Below, in pieces: positions 1 through 8,206 of a DNA stretch of 40,467 nucleotides. This stretch comes from Planctomycetota bacterium (GTDB lineage: Bacteria > Planctomycetota > UBA1135 > GCA-002748355). How positions within the stretch are numbered: the stretch's first letter is position 1; every line of letters begins with the position of its first letter. The translations under genes and the position numbers were made by a program. The notes under the pieces are model-generated. The model did no database searches. It was not told the origin of the DNA and saw only the letters and a list, made by a program, of their open reading frames with translations. The stretch covers positions 1 to 40,467 of the forward strand of contig JAGQQW010000020.1 of the NCBI GenBank assembly GCA_020426005.1. The letters are read 5' to 3'.

Positions 1-141
1 GAAATCCTTACCGGGTGCGCCGGGCGCACCGTCCGAGCCGTTACATCCGATCGTTGCTAGAACGAGACAACCCAAGCTGGCGCATGCGAGGCGCGTGAGC
101 GAACGCGCGAGGCTGCCTTCACGCGATTTGGTGTCGATCAT
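1..141 (-). CDS. Partial lipoprotein with collagen-like N-terminus (runs off left edge)
   Basis: Reading the minus strand from an ATG at 141-139 gives 47 codons open to base 1. The peptide starts MIDTKSREGS, has a basic stretch and a hydrophobic core (around LGCLVLATIG), and then a lipobox ending in Cys at residue 33 (ATIGC). The mature end reads CNGSDGAPGAPGKDF, a Gly-X-Y collagen-like start. This is a clear type II signal peptide, so a lipid-anchored protein is expected. From family knowledge, Gly-rich linkers of this kind just after the lipid-anchored Cys occur in many surface proteins, including OmcA/MtrC-family surface decaheme cytochromes. The gene is divergent from the cytochrome operon starting at 530, so a surface-cytochrome role is attractive. 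No heme motif is visible in the 47 residues, so that function is only inference. Confidence 0.7.
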   Translation of the reverse strand, partial: MIDTKSREGSLARSLTRLACASLGCLVLATIGCNGSDGAPGAPGKDF

Positions 142-529
142 TTCGAGTGCCTTTGCGACGCATGCCTACCTGCGCGTCGCTCTGAAGAGACGAAGAGATC
201 AGGAAAGTTCGAACTTGCACGAGCAAGTCGTGTGCCTGTCTACCGCGGCTCCGAGCGCGCGAAAATACGCACTAAAGCTGCATGTCTGCGAGTTTTGCAT
301 CGCGCACACTCTCACGAATGAGAGAAAGGCCACCGCGACGAGTTCGCAGGAAGCATGTGCGTCGGCCGGGCTGCGACGAGGCAGAACGAGCCAGCGCGCT
401 CATTCGGCCCGGCGCTTTTCTTCTCTAGCCGAGTTCGGTACGAAAGCTGCTCTCTCCGCCGCGAACGATGCGTCGGCGCGCCAACTCTCGAGACCCTCGT
501 CTTCGCTTCGCAACACCTCGACCTCGCTG
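142..529. promoter_or_regulatory. Divergent intergenic region upstream of the cytochrome operon
   Basis: This 388-base stretch separates the minus-strand lipoprotein gene from the plus-strand cytochrome operon, so it should hold promoters for both. The long open frame that crosses it on the plus strand is a low-complexity Arg/Ser-rich extension, not a convincing protein. A small hairpin lies at 309-324 (CTCTCA, loop CGAA, TGAGAG). A longer-range inverted repeat pairs GCCGGGC at 365-371 with GCCCGGC at 407-413 and is followed by a short T-rich run (416-423). No confident -35/-10 pair was found. The hairpins could belong to a leader or an operator. Confidence 0.4.
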
Positions 530-1996
530 ATGATCCCGCTCACTCGAATCTCGGTTGCGCTTCTCGTCGCAGGGACGCTCGCGGCTCAAGACGCGCCAGG
601 CGCCGGCGATGCGCCCGCGCCTGCTGCCGAGCAAGCGAGCGAGCAAGAGACGCAGGAGTCGGAGGAGACCAAGGTCGACAGCGAAGGTGATAGCGAAGGC
701 GAGGCTGACGGACAGGACGTGTCCGGGACTTCGGATCCGTACGAGTGGCATGGCTTGGTCGACATGCGCTTCGAATCGCGGACGACGGGCGGCGACCACG
801 ACAACGATCTCTACGTATATTCCCGGGCCCGACTAGGGGATCCACGCAAGCACGTATGGACGTTCGCTGCTGCGGCGCGGGGTGCGCTCGACATGGATCA
901 CACCGAACGCACGAATGTGTTCTGGACGTTCCAGGATCGGCGCCGCGGCGATTTGACCGCCTTCCTCTACAACGCGCACGTCGACCTCAATGGGCAACCG
1001 GAGGCAAGTCCGATCCACGGCACGTTCGAGCGTGTTCGCTTCGGTCGGCAGGTCCTCACCGATACGCCCATGCTGATGTACCTCGATGGAATCGCTGTCG
1101 AGACCGTTCCGGTGCCCAAGTGGGGGGATCTGATCGCGGTTGCCTACGGCGGACTCCCGAGTCACATCTTCGAGTCGTCCCCGAGTGGCGATTTCGCGGC
1201 AGGCGCGGCAGTCAGTTTCTCGCCCTGGACGAAGGGGCGAGCTCGCATCGACTGGATGCACGTCAAGGACGACTACTTGGAGTCGTCGTACGACGACGAC
1301 CTGATCGGTGTGCGCTTCGATCAGTACCTCGGTAGCTCGTTGGCAGTGCACTACAACATGAACCTGCTCGACTTCGACAGGCTCCGTGATCTCGCTGCAT
1401 ACGCCACGTACTCGAATACCGACGCCGATCTCAGTGCGTCGCTGCGTTACAGCGCACTCGTGAGCGACGAGAACAAGACGCGCGCCGTCGACTTCGACTA
1501 CTTCACCGAGATTCTCGCGACGTACTACGCGTATGACCAGGTCGAGTTCTCAGTGCACAAGGGGCTCACCGACGAGCTGTACGTCGAAGGTGGTTTCGAC
1601 ATCCGTGAACTCAGGCGAGATGCCAACGAAGGGATCTTCAATCGCGAGTTCAGGCGCTACTACCTGACTGCCGGCGTCAGTGCTTGGCCGGACGACGCGA
1701 TCGACGCGAGTGTCACGTTCGAACTCTGGGATTCGTCGGGGGACCGTTTCACGACCGTCGGCGCGGATCTGCGCTACGAATTTTCCGAGACGACGGTCGC
1801 GTCGATCGGGACGATGTTCCAGGCGTTTCGCTACGATCCGCTGCGTGGACTCGACAACGAGGACGTCCAGGTGAGCTTTGCCAAGCTCGACCATCACTTG
1901 AGCGACACGATGCGCCTTCGTGGTCGGTTCGACTACGAGGATGGCGATACGAACAACTTCTCGACGCTCATGATCGGCCTCTTGGTGGACTTCTAA
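530..1996 (+). CDS. Outer-membrane beta-barrel protein, putative porin of a porin-cytochrome conduit
   Basis: 488 residues from ATG 530. This start is chosen because it begins a good signal peptide (MIPLTRISVALLVAGTLAAQ, cleavage near Ala-Ala/Gln); the frame is open further upstream, but that extension is Arg/Ser-rich and has no signal. After the signal peptide comes an acidic Ala/Glu/Asp-rich linker (about residues 20-70), then about 415 residues of short alternating hydrophobic/polar segments with many Tyr/Phe/Trp. The protein ends LLVDF, with the terminal aromatic residue typical of outer-membrane barrels. It lies 3 bases upstream of a 13-heme lipoprotein, which suggests a porin-cytochrome complex analogous in role to MtrB or OmbB. 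The barrel is shorter than MtrB-family proteins (about 650-700 residues) and I see no direct family signature, so a general porin is an alternative. Confidence 0.75.
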   Translation: MIPLTRISVALLVAGTLAAQDAPGAGDAPAPAAEQASEQETQESEETKVDSEGDSEGEADGQDVSGTSDPYEWHGLVDMRFESRTTGGDHDNDLYVYSRARLGDPRKHVWTFAAAARGALDMDHTERTNVFWTFQDRRRGDLTAFLYNAHVDLNGQPEASPIHGTFERVRFGRQVLTDTPMLMYLDGIAVETVPVPKWGDLIAVAYGGLPSHIFESSPSGDFAAGAAVSFSPWTKGRARIDWMHVKDDYLESSYDDDLIGVRFDQYLGSSLAVHYNMNLLDFDRLRDLAAYATYSNTDADLSASLRYSALVSDENKTRAVDFDYFTEILATYYAYDQVEFSVHKGLTDELYVEGGFDIRELRRDANEGIFNREFRRYYLTAGVSAWPDDAIDASVTFELWDSSGDRFTTVGADLRYEFSETTVASIGTMFQAFRYDPLRGLDNEDVQVSFAKLDHHLSDTMRLRGRFDYEDGDTNNFSTLMIGLLVDF

Positions 1997-1999
1997 ATC

Positions 2000-3073
2000 A
2001 TGGCGAACGTCTCGAGAACCTCCGCCCCGCCCCGTCGCAGGCTACGCCGCGAGCATTCTCGTCGCGTGAGCATCGCTGTCGCGTCGTGCATGTTGCTGTT
2101 CGTTGCGGCGTGCCAGTTGTTCCTCGGGAAGGGTGGCAAGTCGGAGCTCGTCTTCCCGCACGGGCCGCACGTCGAAGAACTCGACTGCTCCGACTGCCAC
2201 GAAGGTGCAGAAGAAGGAACCGCTGCCGGCTTTCCCGCCACGGACAACGGCTGCCGCTTGTGCCACAAGGATCTCGACGAGGGCAAGCCGTTCGAGAAAA
2301 CCGTCGATGCGTTCATGATCGATGGCAAGCCCCGCTGGCTGGCGCGCGGCACGGCCTCGAATGGCGACGTCAAGTTCGATCACTCGAAGCACTACGAGGC
2401 CGAACTCGAATGTGACGCGTGTCACGCCGCCGACATCGATCTCGATGCGAGCACCAAGGGCCTTCGGATCGCTGGCGGCAAGAAGACGTGCTTGGAGTGC
2501 CACGAGAAGACCGATCGTGGTAACGACTGTGCCGTCTGCCACGAGGTTCTCCGGCACGATGTGGCTCCCCCGAGTCACGCGATGGATTGGAAGCGCCTCC
2601 ACGGCAGTGAGTCCCGTCACATGATCGACGGGCTCGGGCAAACGACGTGCGCGCAGTGTCACGAGGACACGGTCGAATCCTGTTCCAAGTGCCATCAGCG
2701 CGAGATGCCCGAGAGCCACAACAACTTCTGGCGGATCCGAGGGCACAGCCTGCTGGCCTCGAACGATCGTCAGCTCTGTGCAACGTGCCATCAGCCCGAC
2801 CACTGTCTCGCGTGCCACAGGAGCACCAGGCCGCGATCCCATCGTGGCGCCTTCGGTCCCCCTGGCAATCGTCACTGTGTCGGCTGCCACGTCGAGCCGG
2901 CGGCCAAAGCCGGATGCACGGTGTGCCATCAGGAACCCATGCATCCTCTCGGCAATTCGATTCCGGGGAACACCGCCCATCAGCGCGCCAAATCCCCGTT
3001 CGACTGCATGTCGTGTCACGTCGCACTCAAACACGCGAACCCCGGCATCGATTGTCGGGCCTGTCACAAGTAG
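2000..3073 (+). CDS. 13-heme c-type cytochrome lipoprotein
   Basis: 357 residues with a twin-basic N-terminus (RRRLRREHSRR), a hydrophobic stretch and a lipobox (LLFVAAC, Cys at about residue 38), so it is exported and lipid-anchored. Thirteen CXXCH heme c motifs follow, evenly spread to the last residues (CSDCH, CRLCH, CDACH, CLECH, CAVCH, CAQCH, CSKCH, CATCH, CLACH, CVGCH, CTVCH, CMSCH, CRACH). This is about one heme per 25 residues of mature protein, a density seen in nanowire-like or conduit cytochromes. Many additional His residues could serve as distal ligands. The start is only 3 bases after the barrel gene stop, which implies coupled translation. Its place next to the barrel suggests a cytochrome inserted in or docked on that porin (MtrA/OmaB/OmcB-like role, inferred). 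Confidence 0.9.
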   Translation: MANVSRTSAPPRRRLRREHSRRVSIAVASCMLLFVAACQLFLGKGGKSELVFPHGPHVEELDCSDCHEGAEEGTAAGFPATDNGCRLCHKDLDEGKPFEKTVDAFMIDGKPRWLARGTASNGDVKFDHSKHYEAELECDACHAADIDLDASTKGLRIAGGKKTCLECHEKTDRGNDCAVCHEVLRHDVAPPSHAMDWKRLHGSESRHMIDGLGQTTCAQCHEDTVESCSKCHQREMPESHNNFWRIRGHSLLASNDRQLCATCHQPDHCLACHRSTRPRSHRGAFGPPGNRHCVGCHVEPAAKAGCTVCHQEPMHPLGNSIPGNTAHQRAKSPFDCMSCHVALKHANPGIDCRACHK

Positions 3074-3083
3074 GTCTGCCGCC

Positions 3084-3128
3084 ATGCAACCACGGACAAT
3101 GCAACCACGGTCCACACAACCACGGGCT
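3084..3128 (+). repeat. Three tandem 15-base units at the start of the octaheme gene
   Basis: Units at 3084-3098, 3099-3113 and 3114-3128 share the core CAACCACGG and encode MQPRT, MQPRS and TQPRA. The first two units each carry an ATG, so the repeat creates two possible starts in the same frame, 15 bases apart. All three units lie before the basic and hydrophobic part of the signal peptide, so copy number would change only the length of the signal peptide n-region. Confidence 0.8.
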
Positions 3129-5150
3129 TCCGTTCGCCGCCTCCTGTCCGCTGTACCGATGGTCGCGTTCGTCAGCGCTCTCGCGCTCGGCGCTTGTCAT
3201 GACGGTGCACTGAGTCCATCGCTCGTGACGAGCCCGAAGCCGTTCGGAGTCGTCCGCACGACTTGGGGCGAGCCGGTGGCACTCGCGCGGGTGATCCTCG
3301 TCCCTTCGGACGCGGTCTCGACGACGCCGATCACGGCTGCCGATGTGCTGTCCGGTGTCTCCGAGAGCTACGACGAGCCGCTCGAGGATCTGGTCGCGAG
3401 TGCGGCGGTGTCGACGTTCGCCCAGGCGACGACCGGTGCCGACGGAACGTTCACCGTGAACGGAGTCGACATGAATCGGTCCTACTATCCGTTCGTCGCG
3501 GTGGCGAACGCGCAAGTAGGCGGGCAGGCTGCCGATCTCTTCCCCGGTGGGACGATGTCGAGGGTCGCGCGGAGTGGGAACGCACTCCTCGACATGAACA
3601 TCGAGGTCACCGGTCATCCGTCTTCGACCGCGACGCATGTCGGGAGTTCGACCTGCCTGACCTGTCACTCGGACTACACGTCTCAGAAGGTGCACGCGCA
3701 CCGCTTTGGGTTCCGTCAACCGGGAGTGACCGGCGCGCTTCAGAGTCTCGTGCGCAAGTCGGGCTTCGATGCGGGGCTCGCGTTCTTCAACGACGCGACG
3801 ACCTCGAACTTCAAGACCAATGGTACGTCGCTCTGGTATCACGGCTACGACGGCAGTCGCGGCTTCGACAAGTTCTTGATCGCGTCGAGCGATCCGACCG
3901 GTGCCGAGATCCGTATCTACCTTTGGCGGGATACCGCGGCTGGCAAATACAAGGTCACGATGGAGAACCTCGCGACTCCATCCGACCCGGATCGGACCTT
4001 CGTCGTCGACCTCACGTACGGCGGTGCGATGTTCAAGCAGCGCTACATGCTCGCGATTCCGGATGCCGGCTACGCGGGCCGGTATGCGTTCTTGCAGTAC
4101 CAGCATCAGGGCGACGACTTCAATTACGAACGCACGCGCAAGGTTTGGCGCGACTATGGAATGGATGCGTTCTGGAACTCGACGACCAAGCTGTTCCAGT
4201 TCCCCAACAAGACCCAGAACATCGAGTCGAACTGCATGGCGTGTCATGCAACCGGCTATCGATACTTCGACAACCTGACGACGGGCGAGCGCCTTTGCGA
4301 TGGCGTCGACGATGCTGCCGGGGTCTTCGACATCGATGGTGACGCTAGCCCGGACGAGATCAACGTCGGGTGCGAAGTCTGTCACGGAGCCGGAAGCGAA
4401 CACGTCGGATTCGCGAACGCGCGCGCGATCGTGTCCCCGAAGGCGCTCAGTCCCTCGCGCGAGACGCAGCTCTGTGGTCGATGTCACGACGGTGTGCTCG
4501 GCAAGGACGACCGCGCCAACATGCAGCCGGTCGATTCCGCTGGCCGGATGGCGCCGCCGGGGATCAGCCGTACGGAGTTCTTGCGCGACTACACGAGCCG
4601 CAAGGGACCGTCGACCGACGACCTGTGGCCGGATGCGTTCCACAGCAAGACTTCGGGCCAGCAGTACGCCGACTTCCTCAAGAGCGCGCACCATCGCAAC
4701 GAGCGGCGCCTCGTGACGTGCTCGGACTGCCACGACCAACACGGGAAGGGGGCGTTCGATGGCGAGCTGAAGGGCGATCCCGCGAGTGGCGCGATGTGTG
4801 CGACATGTCACGCGACCGAGATCAACGCGCACTTGCTCGAGAAGACCGGTTCGGTCAAGTCGGGGGCGTCGACGACCTGCACGAGCTGTCACTTCTCCAA
4901 GATCGCGAAGTCCGGTGCAGGTACGCGCGGCAAGCTGCTCGGCACGCTCACCGGCGGCGCAGGCGATGCCAACATCACATACTGGCAGAACGACATCAGC
5001 TCGCACCACACGGTGGTCCCCAAGAAGACGAACGTCGGCGTCAGCGGCAAGGTGCCTGGGACCGCCATGCCGGTACCGTACGTCAACGCATGTGGCACGT
5101 GTCATGATGCGAGCAATCTGCAGTTCTCGAGCCCAGCGATCGGAAAGTAG
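3084..5150 (+). CDS. Octaheme c-type cytochrome lipoprotein with N-terminal carboxypeptidase-regulatory-like domain
   Basis: 688 residues from ATG 3084; a second ATG in frame at 3099 is also possible. The frame is open further upstream inside the previous gene, but the signal peptide places the start here. A lipobox (LALGAC, Cys38) marks a lipoprotein. Residues about 45-170 look like a beta-sandwich of the carboxypeptidase-regulatory or Big type (FGVVRTTWGEPVALARVILV, later TTGADGTFTVNG). Eight CXXCH motifs follow: one near residue 191, a gap of about 190 residues, then CMACH, CEVCH, CGRCH, CSDCH, CATCH, CTSCH and CGTCH from about 384 to 674. The heme-free gap could be a catalytic or binding domain. 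It sits 10 bases after the 13-heme gene. It might be a surface-exposed terminal reductase or oxidase, but no known enzyme was recognised. Confidence 0.85.
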   Translation: MQPRTMQPRSTQPRASVRRLLSAVPMVAFVSALALGACHDGALSPSLVTSPKPFGVVRTTWGEPVALARVILVPSDAVSTTPITAADVLSGVSESYDEPLEDLVASAAVSTFAQATTGADGTFTVNGVDMNRSYYPFVAVANAQVGGQAADLFPGGTMSRVARSGNALLDMNIEVTGHPSSTATHVGSSTCLTCHSDYTSQKVHAHRFGFRQPGVTGALQSLVRKSGFDAGLAFFNDATTSNFKTNGTSLWYHGYDGSRGFDKFLIASSDPTGAEIRIYLWRDTAAGKYKVTMENLATPSDPDRTFVVDLTYGGAMFKQRYMLAIPDAGYAGRYAFLQYQHQGDDFNYERTRKVWRDYGMDAFWNSTTKLFQFPNKTQNIESNCMACHATGYRYFDNLTTGERLCDGVDDAAGVFDIDGDASPDEINVGCEVCHGAGSEHVGFANARAIVSPKALSPSRETQLCGRCHDGVLGKDDRANMQPVDSAGRMAPPGISRTEFLRDYTSRKGPSTDDLWPDAFHSKTSGQQYADFLKSAHHRNERRLVTCSDCHDQHGKGAFDGELKGDPASGAMCATCHATEINAHLLEKTGSVKSGASTTCTSCHFSKIAKSGAGTRGKLLGTLTGGAGDANITYWQNDISSHHTVVPKKTNVGVSGKVPGTAMPVPYVNACGTCHDASNLQFSSPAIGK

Positions 5151-5157
5151 GCCGTTC

Positions 5158-6414
5158 TTGGACCGAAGCATCCTGTCCGTTGCGTTCCTGCTCTGCGTCG
5201 GCGCTGCTGGTGTCGCACAACAGAGTCAATGCATCGTCTGTCACACGAAGACGTCGCCCGAAGTCGTCGAGCAGCATCGACGGAGCGTTCACGCCGATGC
5301 CACGAACTGCGTCGGGTGTCACGGCGGAGATCCCGCCGCGACGACCACCGAAGGGGGACACGCGGCGACACGAGGCTTCCGAGCGAAGTTCTCCCAAGTC
5401 GATGCGGCGAAACTCTGCGCGAGCTGCCACTCGGACGTCGCGGCGATGAAGGCTCATGCGCTCGATGCGCGCGTCGATAGCGAATGGGCCGGTAGCACGC
5501 ACGGGAAGCTGTGTGCTGCGGGCGATGCTCGTGCTCCGAGCTGTATCACCTGTCACGGGAGTCACGAGATCCTCTCGCGAAGCGATCCGACCTCGCCGAC
5601 CCATCGGAGTCACGTGCCCGGTGAATGTGCGAAGTGCCACGCCGATTCCGCGAAGATGGGCGAGTCGAAGCTACCGACGGACCAGCTGAAGGAGTATCTG
5701 GCGGGTGCGCACGGCAAGCTCTTCACGAGCACGGATCCTGCTCGACGCGAGCTCGCGCCGACGTGCGTCGATTGCCACGGAGCTCATGGGGCCAAACCTC
5801 CGGACGCGCAGAGTGTCGCCGGGGTGTGCAAGGACTGTCACTTCGAAGCGCAGCGCTACCTGTCGACAGGGGTGCACCAGGCATCGCTTCGTCAGACCGG
5901 GTCACCGAGTTGTGTCGATTGCCATGACAACCATCGCACGACGCTCGGCTCCGGGATCGAATCGACGTGTACGAAGTGCCACGAAGAAGCGGATGATCCG
6001 GCTCATGACGTCGTCACGCGGCTCGCGAGCATCGTCGAAGGTGCGCAGGCGAAGATTCGTCACCTCGACGAACTGCTCGCTGCGCACACGGACAAGGAGT
6101 CGACGCGCGGACGATTGCTCGAGGCCGAACGCGGCCGAATCGACCAGCTCCATCGCAACATGCTCGACGTTGCGCACTCCTTGCACATGGAGGATCTCTC
6201 CGTCGCCGTGCGCGAACTCGAACGGAGCATCGACACGGTCGAAGCGATCAGTGAGACCGAACTCGAGGAGTCGAAGGGCTTCTCGACACCGATGATCGTC
6301 GCGATCATGGCGACGATGGGTGTCGTCCTGGTCATCCTCAGCCTTGTCGTCGCCAAGCTCTTGGCTCGACTCGCACGTGCAGAATCCTCACCGTCCCGGG
6401 AACGGTCGGCTTGA
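5158..6414 (+). CDS. Nine-heme c-type cytochrome with C-terminal helical region and membrane anchor
   Basis: 418 residues from a TTG at 5158, seven bases after the previous stop and preceded by a GAAAGTAGG-like ribosome site. The TTG gives a clean signal peptide (MDRSILSVAFLLCVGAAGVA, then QQSQ). Nine CXXCH motifs occur between about residues 25 and 280: CIVCH, CVGCH, CASCH, CITCH, CAKCH, CVDCH, CKDCH, CVDCH and CTKCH. A charged, probably helical or coiled-coil segment (about 285-370) follows, then a single hydrophobic helix (about 378-400, IVAIMATMGVVLVILSLVVA) and a short basic tail. The protein is therefore probably periplasmic and tethered to the inner membrane from its C-terminus. It is followed 3 bases later by the NapC-type cytochrome, a likely partner. 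A nitrite-reductase-like enzyme role is not supported by any motif I can see. Confidence 0.87.
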   Translation: MDRSILSVAFLLCVGAAGVAQQSQCIVCHTKTSPEVVEQHRRSVHADATNCVGCHGGDPAATTTEGGHAATRGFRAKFSQVDAAKLCASCHSDVAAMKAHALDARVDSEWAGSTHGKLCAAGDARAPSCITCHGSHEILSRSDPTSPTHRSHVPGECAKCHADSAKMGESKLPTDQLKEYLAGAHGKLFTSTDPARRELAPTCVDCHGAHGAKPPDAQSVAGVCKDCHFEAQRYLSTGVHQASLRQTGSPSCVDCHDNHRTTLGSGIESTCTKCHEEADDPAHDVVTRLASIVEGAQAKIRHLDELLAAHTDKESTRGRLLEAERGRIDQLHRNMLDVAHSLHMEDLSVAVRELERSIDTVEAISETELEESKGFSTPMIVAIMATMGVVLVILSLVVAKLLARLARAESSPSRERSA

Positions 6415-6417
6415 ACC

Positions 6418-8142
6418 ATGAACGTCTTGAAGAAGGCCCTCCTGCTTCCCTGGCGCTGCTTGAAATGGTGCTTCGCGACGCGCGGGCGCACCGTGGTGTC
6501 GACCTTCGGGGTCTTGTGTGTGATGCTCGGCGGGAGTTTCGCGGCGTACAAGTACTCCGTCTCGTCGCACTTCTGTCATCAATGTCACTTCATGGACCCG
6601 TATTGCGAGTCCTGGTCGAAGTCGACGCACCGCGACGTGGATTGTGTCAAGTGTCACTTCGAGCCGGGCTTCGGCAACGAGCTGCATGGTAAGTGGGTTG
6701 CCGTCAAGCAACTCGCGTCTGCGGTCACCGGCGCATACAGCTCGATGCCGTATGCAGAGGTCAGTGATGCGTCTTGCTTGCGGTCGGGCTGTCACACGAA
6801 CGAAGAGCTTTCGAAGCCCGTCCTGTTCAGCGATCGGGGTATCGGGTTCAAGCACGAGACACACATGACCGAGATGCGTCGAGGCATCAAGCTCGCGTGC
6901 ACGTCGTGCCACTTCCAGAAGATGCGCGACGTCCACATCGAGGTGGACAAGTCGACGTGTTTCCTCTGTCACTTCAAGGACAGTAATGCGGCTGTCGATA
7001 CGTCGCGCCTGGCCAGCGGGATGCCGGCGAACGGGCACGACAAGCTCGGCTCCTGCGATACGTGTCATGGGCCGCCGACCAAGATCGCCGAGGTCGGACG
7101 ATTCCGTGTCGACCACGCCGATTTCGTGAAGCGCGGGATGTCGTGCTTGCAGTGCCACGTCGAGTTGAGTCCGAAGCCGAGCTACGTCGGTGCCGAGCGT
7201 TGTCTCTCGTGTCACAACGAGCCCGAGAAGATGGCGAAGATCGGCGAGACGGGCCTGATGCACGTGGCCCACGTGACGAAGAAGAAGATGCACTGCTACC
7301 AGTGCCACACGTTGATTCCGCACAAGCGAGTGCCCTCTGACGGAGAGGCTGACATGCAGCCGCATGGCGGTGCAGGCGGCTACTTCAAGAACGGTTGTGC
7401 GCTGTGTCACATGGATTCGCACGGGCCACAAGCGCAGTTGTATGCCGGGACCGGAGCCAAGGGCGTCACCGCTCAGTCCGACCCGATGCATCTCTTGGGC
7501 ATGGATTGCATCGCGTGCCATCGGGCAGCCACGTCTCCGTCGGGCGGAGCCGCGAATTCGGCGCACGCCACGGTGTCTCCCACACAGGCGTGCACGGAGT
7601 GCCATGCGGATCGATATGATTCGTTCGTCGGGTCCTTCCGAGAAAGTGCTGCAGAGATCGAGACTTACCTGAGCAAGCGCCTCAGCGACATCGAGGCGAA
7701 GGTCCAGAGCAAGTTGAAGAACGGCGAGCTGCTCGATCGCGAAACGTATCGGCTCCGGGAGAAAGTCACCGCGAATCTACGCTTCCTTGCCGAGGCGAAG
7801 GCGATTCATAACCCGATCTACGCGATCGACGTTCTACGCGACGCGAGGGATACGCTCGACGAACTCGGCGAGGCTCTCGAGGTCGACGAGCCGGACGGGG
7901 ATCCGCCGTACGGGCTCGAGCGCGAGGATTGCGGTGTTTGTCACGACGAACTTCCGGAGCCAGGGGACCTGACGATTCCTCAGGGCTGGGTGTATCCACA
8001 CGCGCTGCATGCGGAGAAGACGGGACTGAGCTGTGAGGATTGCCACATGGGTGATCAGCACCCGCCCCAGGCGTCGACGGCGGAGGCTTCGTGTAAGACT
8101 TGCCACAAGGACGATCGCTATCGGACCGGCAAGAAGAATTGA
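6418..8142 (+). CDS. NapC/NirT-type membrane-anchored cytochrome with about 15 hemes
   Basis: 574 residues. A single N-terminal membrane helix (about 25-44) is followed at once by the NapC/NirT/NrfH signature: CHQCHFM, then W-S-x-S-T-H, then CVKCH. In this family that pattern marks the quinol-oxidising tetraheme domain, with Met in CXXCHXM a candidate ligand of the first heme. The protein continues far past the usual 4-5 hemes: 14 CXXCH motifs in all plus one CX4CH (C120-LRSG-C125-H126, bases 6775-6795). Between motifs 12 and 13 is a helical segment with an IHNPIYAIDVLRDA motif, similar to the His-Asn-x-x-Tyr helices of NrfA-like multiheme proteins. It probably takes electrons from quinols and passes them to periplasmic hemes, or the reverse. 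It lies 3 bases after the nine-heme gene. Confidence 0.88.
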   Translation: MNVLKKALLLPWRCLKWCFATRGRTVVSTFGVLCVMLGGSFAAYKYSVSSHFCHQCHFMDPYCESWSKSTHRDVDCVKCHFEPGFGNELHGKWVAVKQLASAVTGAYSSMPYAEVSDASCLRSGCHTNEELSKPVLFSDRGIGFKHETHMTEMRRGIKLACTSCHFQKMRDVHIEVDKSTCFLCHFKDSNAAVDTSRLASGMPANGHDKLGSCDTCHGPPTKIAEVGRFRVDHADFVKRGMSCLQCHVELSPKPSYVGAERCLSCHNEPEKMAKIGETGLMHVAHVTKKKMHCYQCHTLIPHKRVPSDGEADMQPHGGAGGYFKNGCALCHMDSHGPQAQLYAGTGAKGVTAQSDPMHLLGMDCIACHRAATSPSGGAANSAHATVSPTQACTECHADRYDSFVGSFRESAAEIETYLSKRLSDIEAKVQSKLKNGELLDRETYRLREKVTANLRFLAEAKAIHNPIYAIDVLRDARDTLDELGEALEVDEPDGDPPYGLEREDCGVCHDELPEPGDLTIPQGWVYPHALHAEKTGLSCEDCHMGDQHPPQASTAEASCKTCHKDDRYRTGKKN

Positions 8143-8206
8143 TGCATTTCCCTATGCAGTTCCCCGTCTCCGCGACGTAACCATACGAGTGACTTCAGGA
8201 GCCATC

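Noticed and set aside
95..529. Open frame extending the beta-barrel gene upstream by 145 codons
   Set aside because: The extension is Arg/Ser-rich with no signal peptide, whereas ATG 530 starts a clear signal peptide.
142..529. Promoter elements (TTGCAT at 295-300 with a possible -10)
   Set aside because: The -10 candidate 17 bases downstream (ATGAGA) is poor, so no promoter was called.
2042..3115. Long open frame on the minus strand opposite the 13-heme gene (357 codons)
   Set aside because: It mirrors the real gene through high-GC codon use and shows no domain, signal or ribosome site; the plus strand has 13 heme motifs.
3027..5171. 714-codon minus-strand open frame opposite the octaheme gene
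   Set aside because: Arg/Val-rich shadow with no recognisable motif; the plus strand has lipobox and eight heme motifs.
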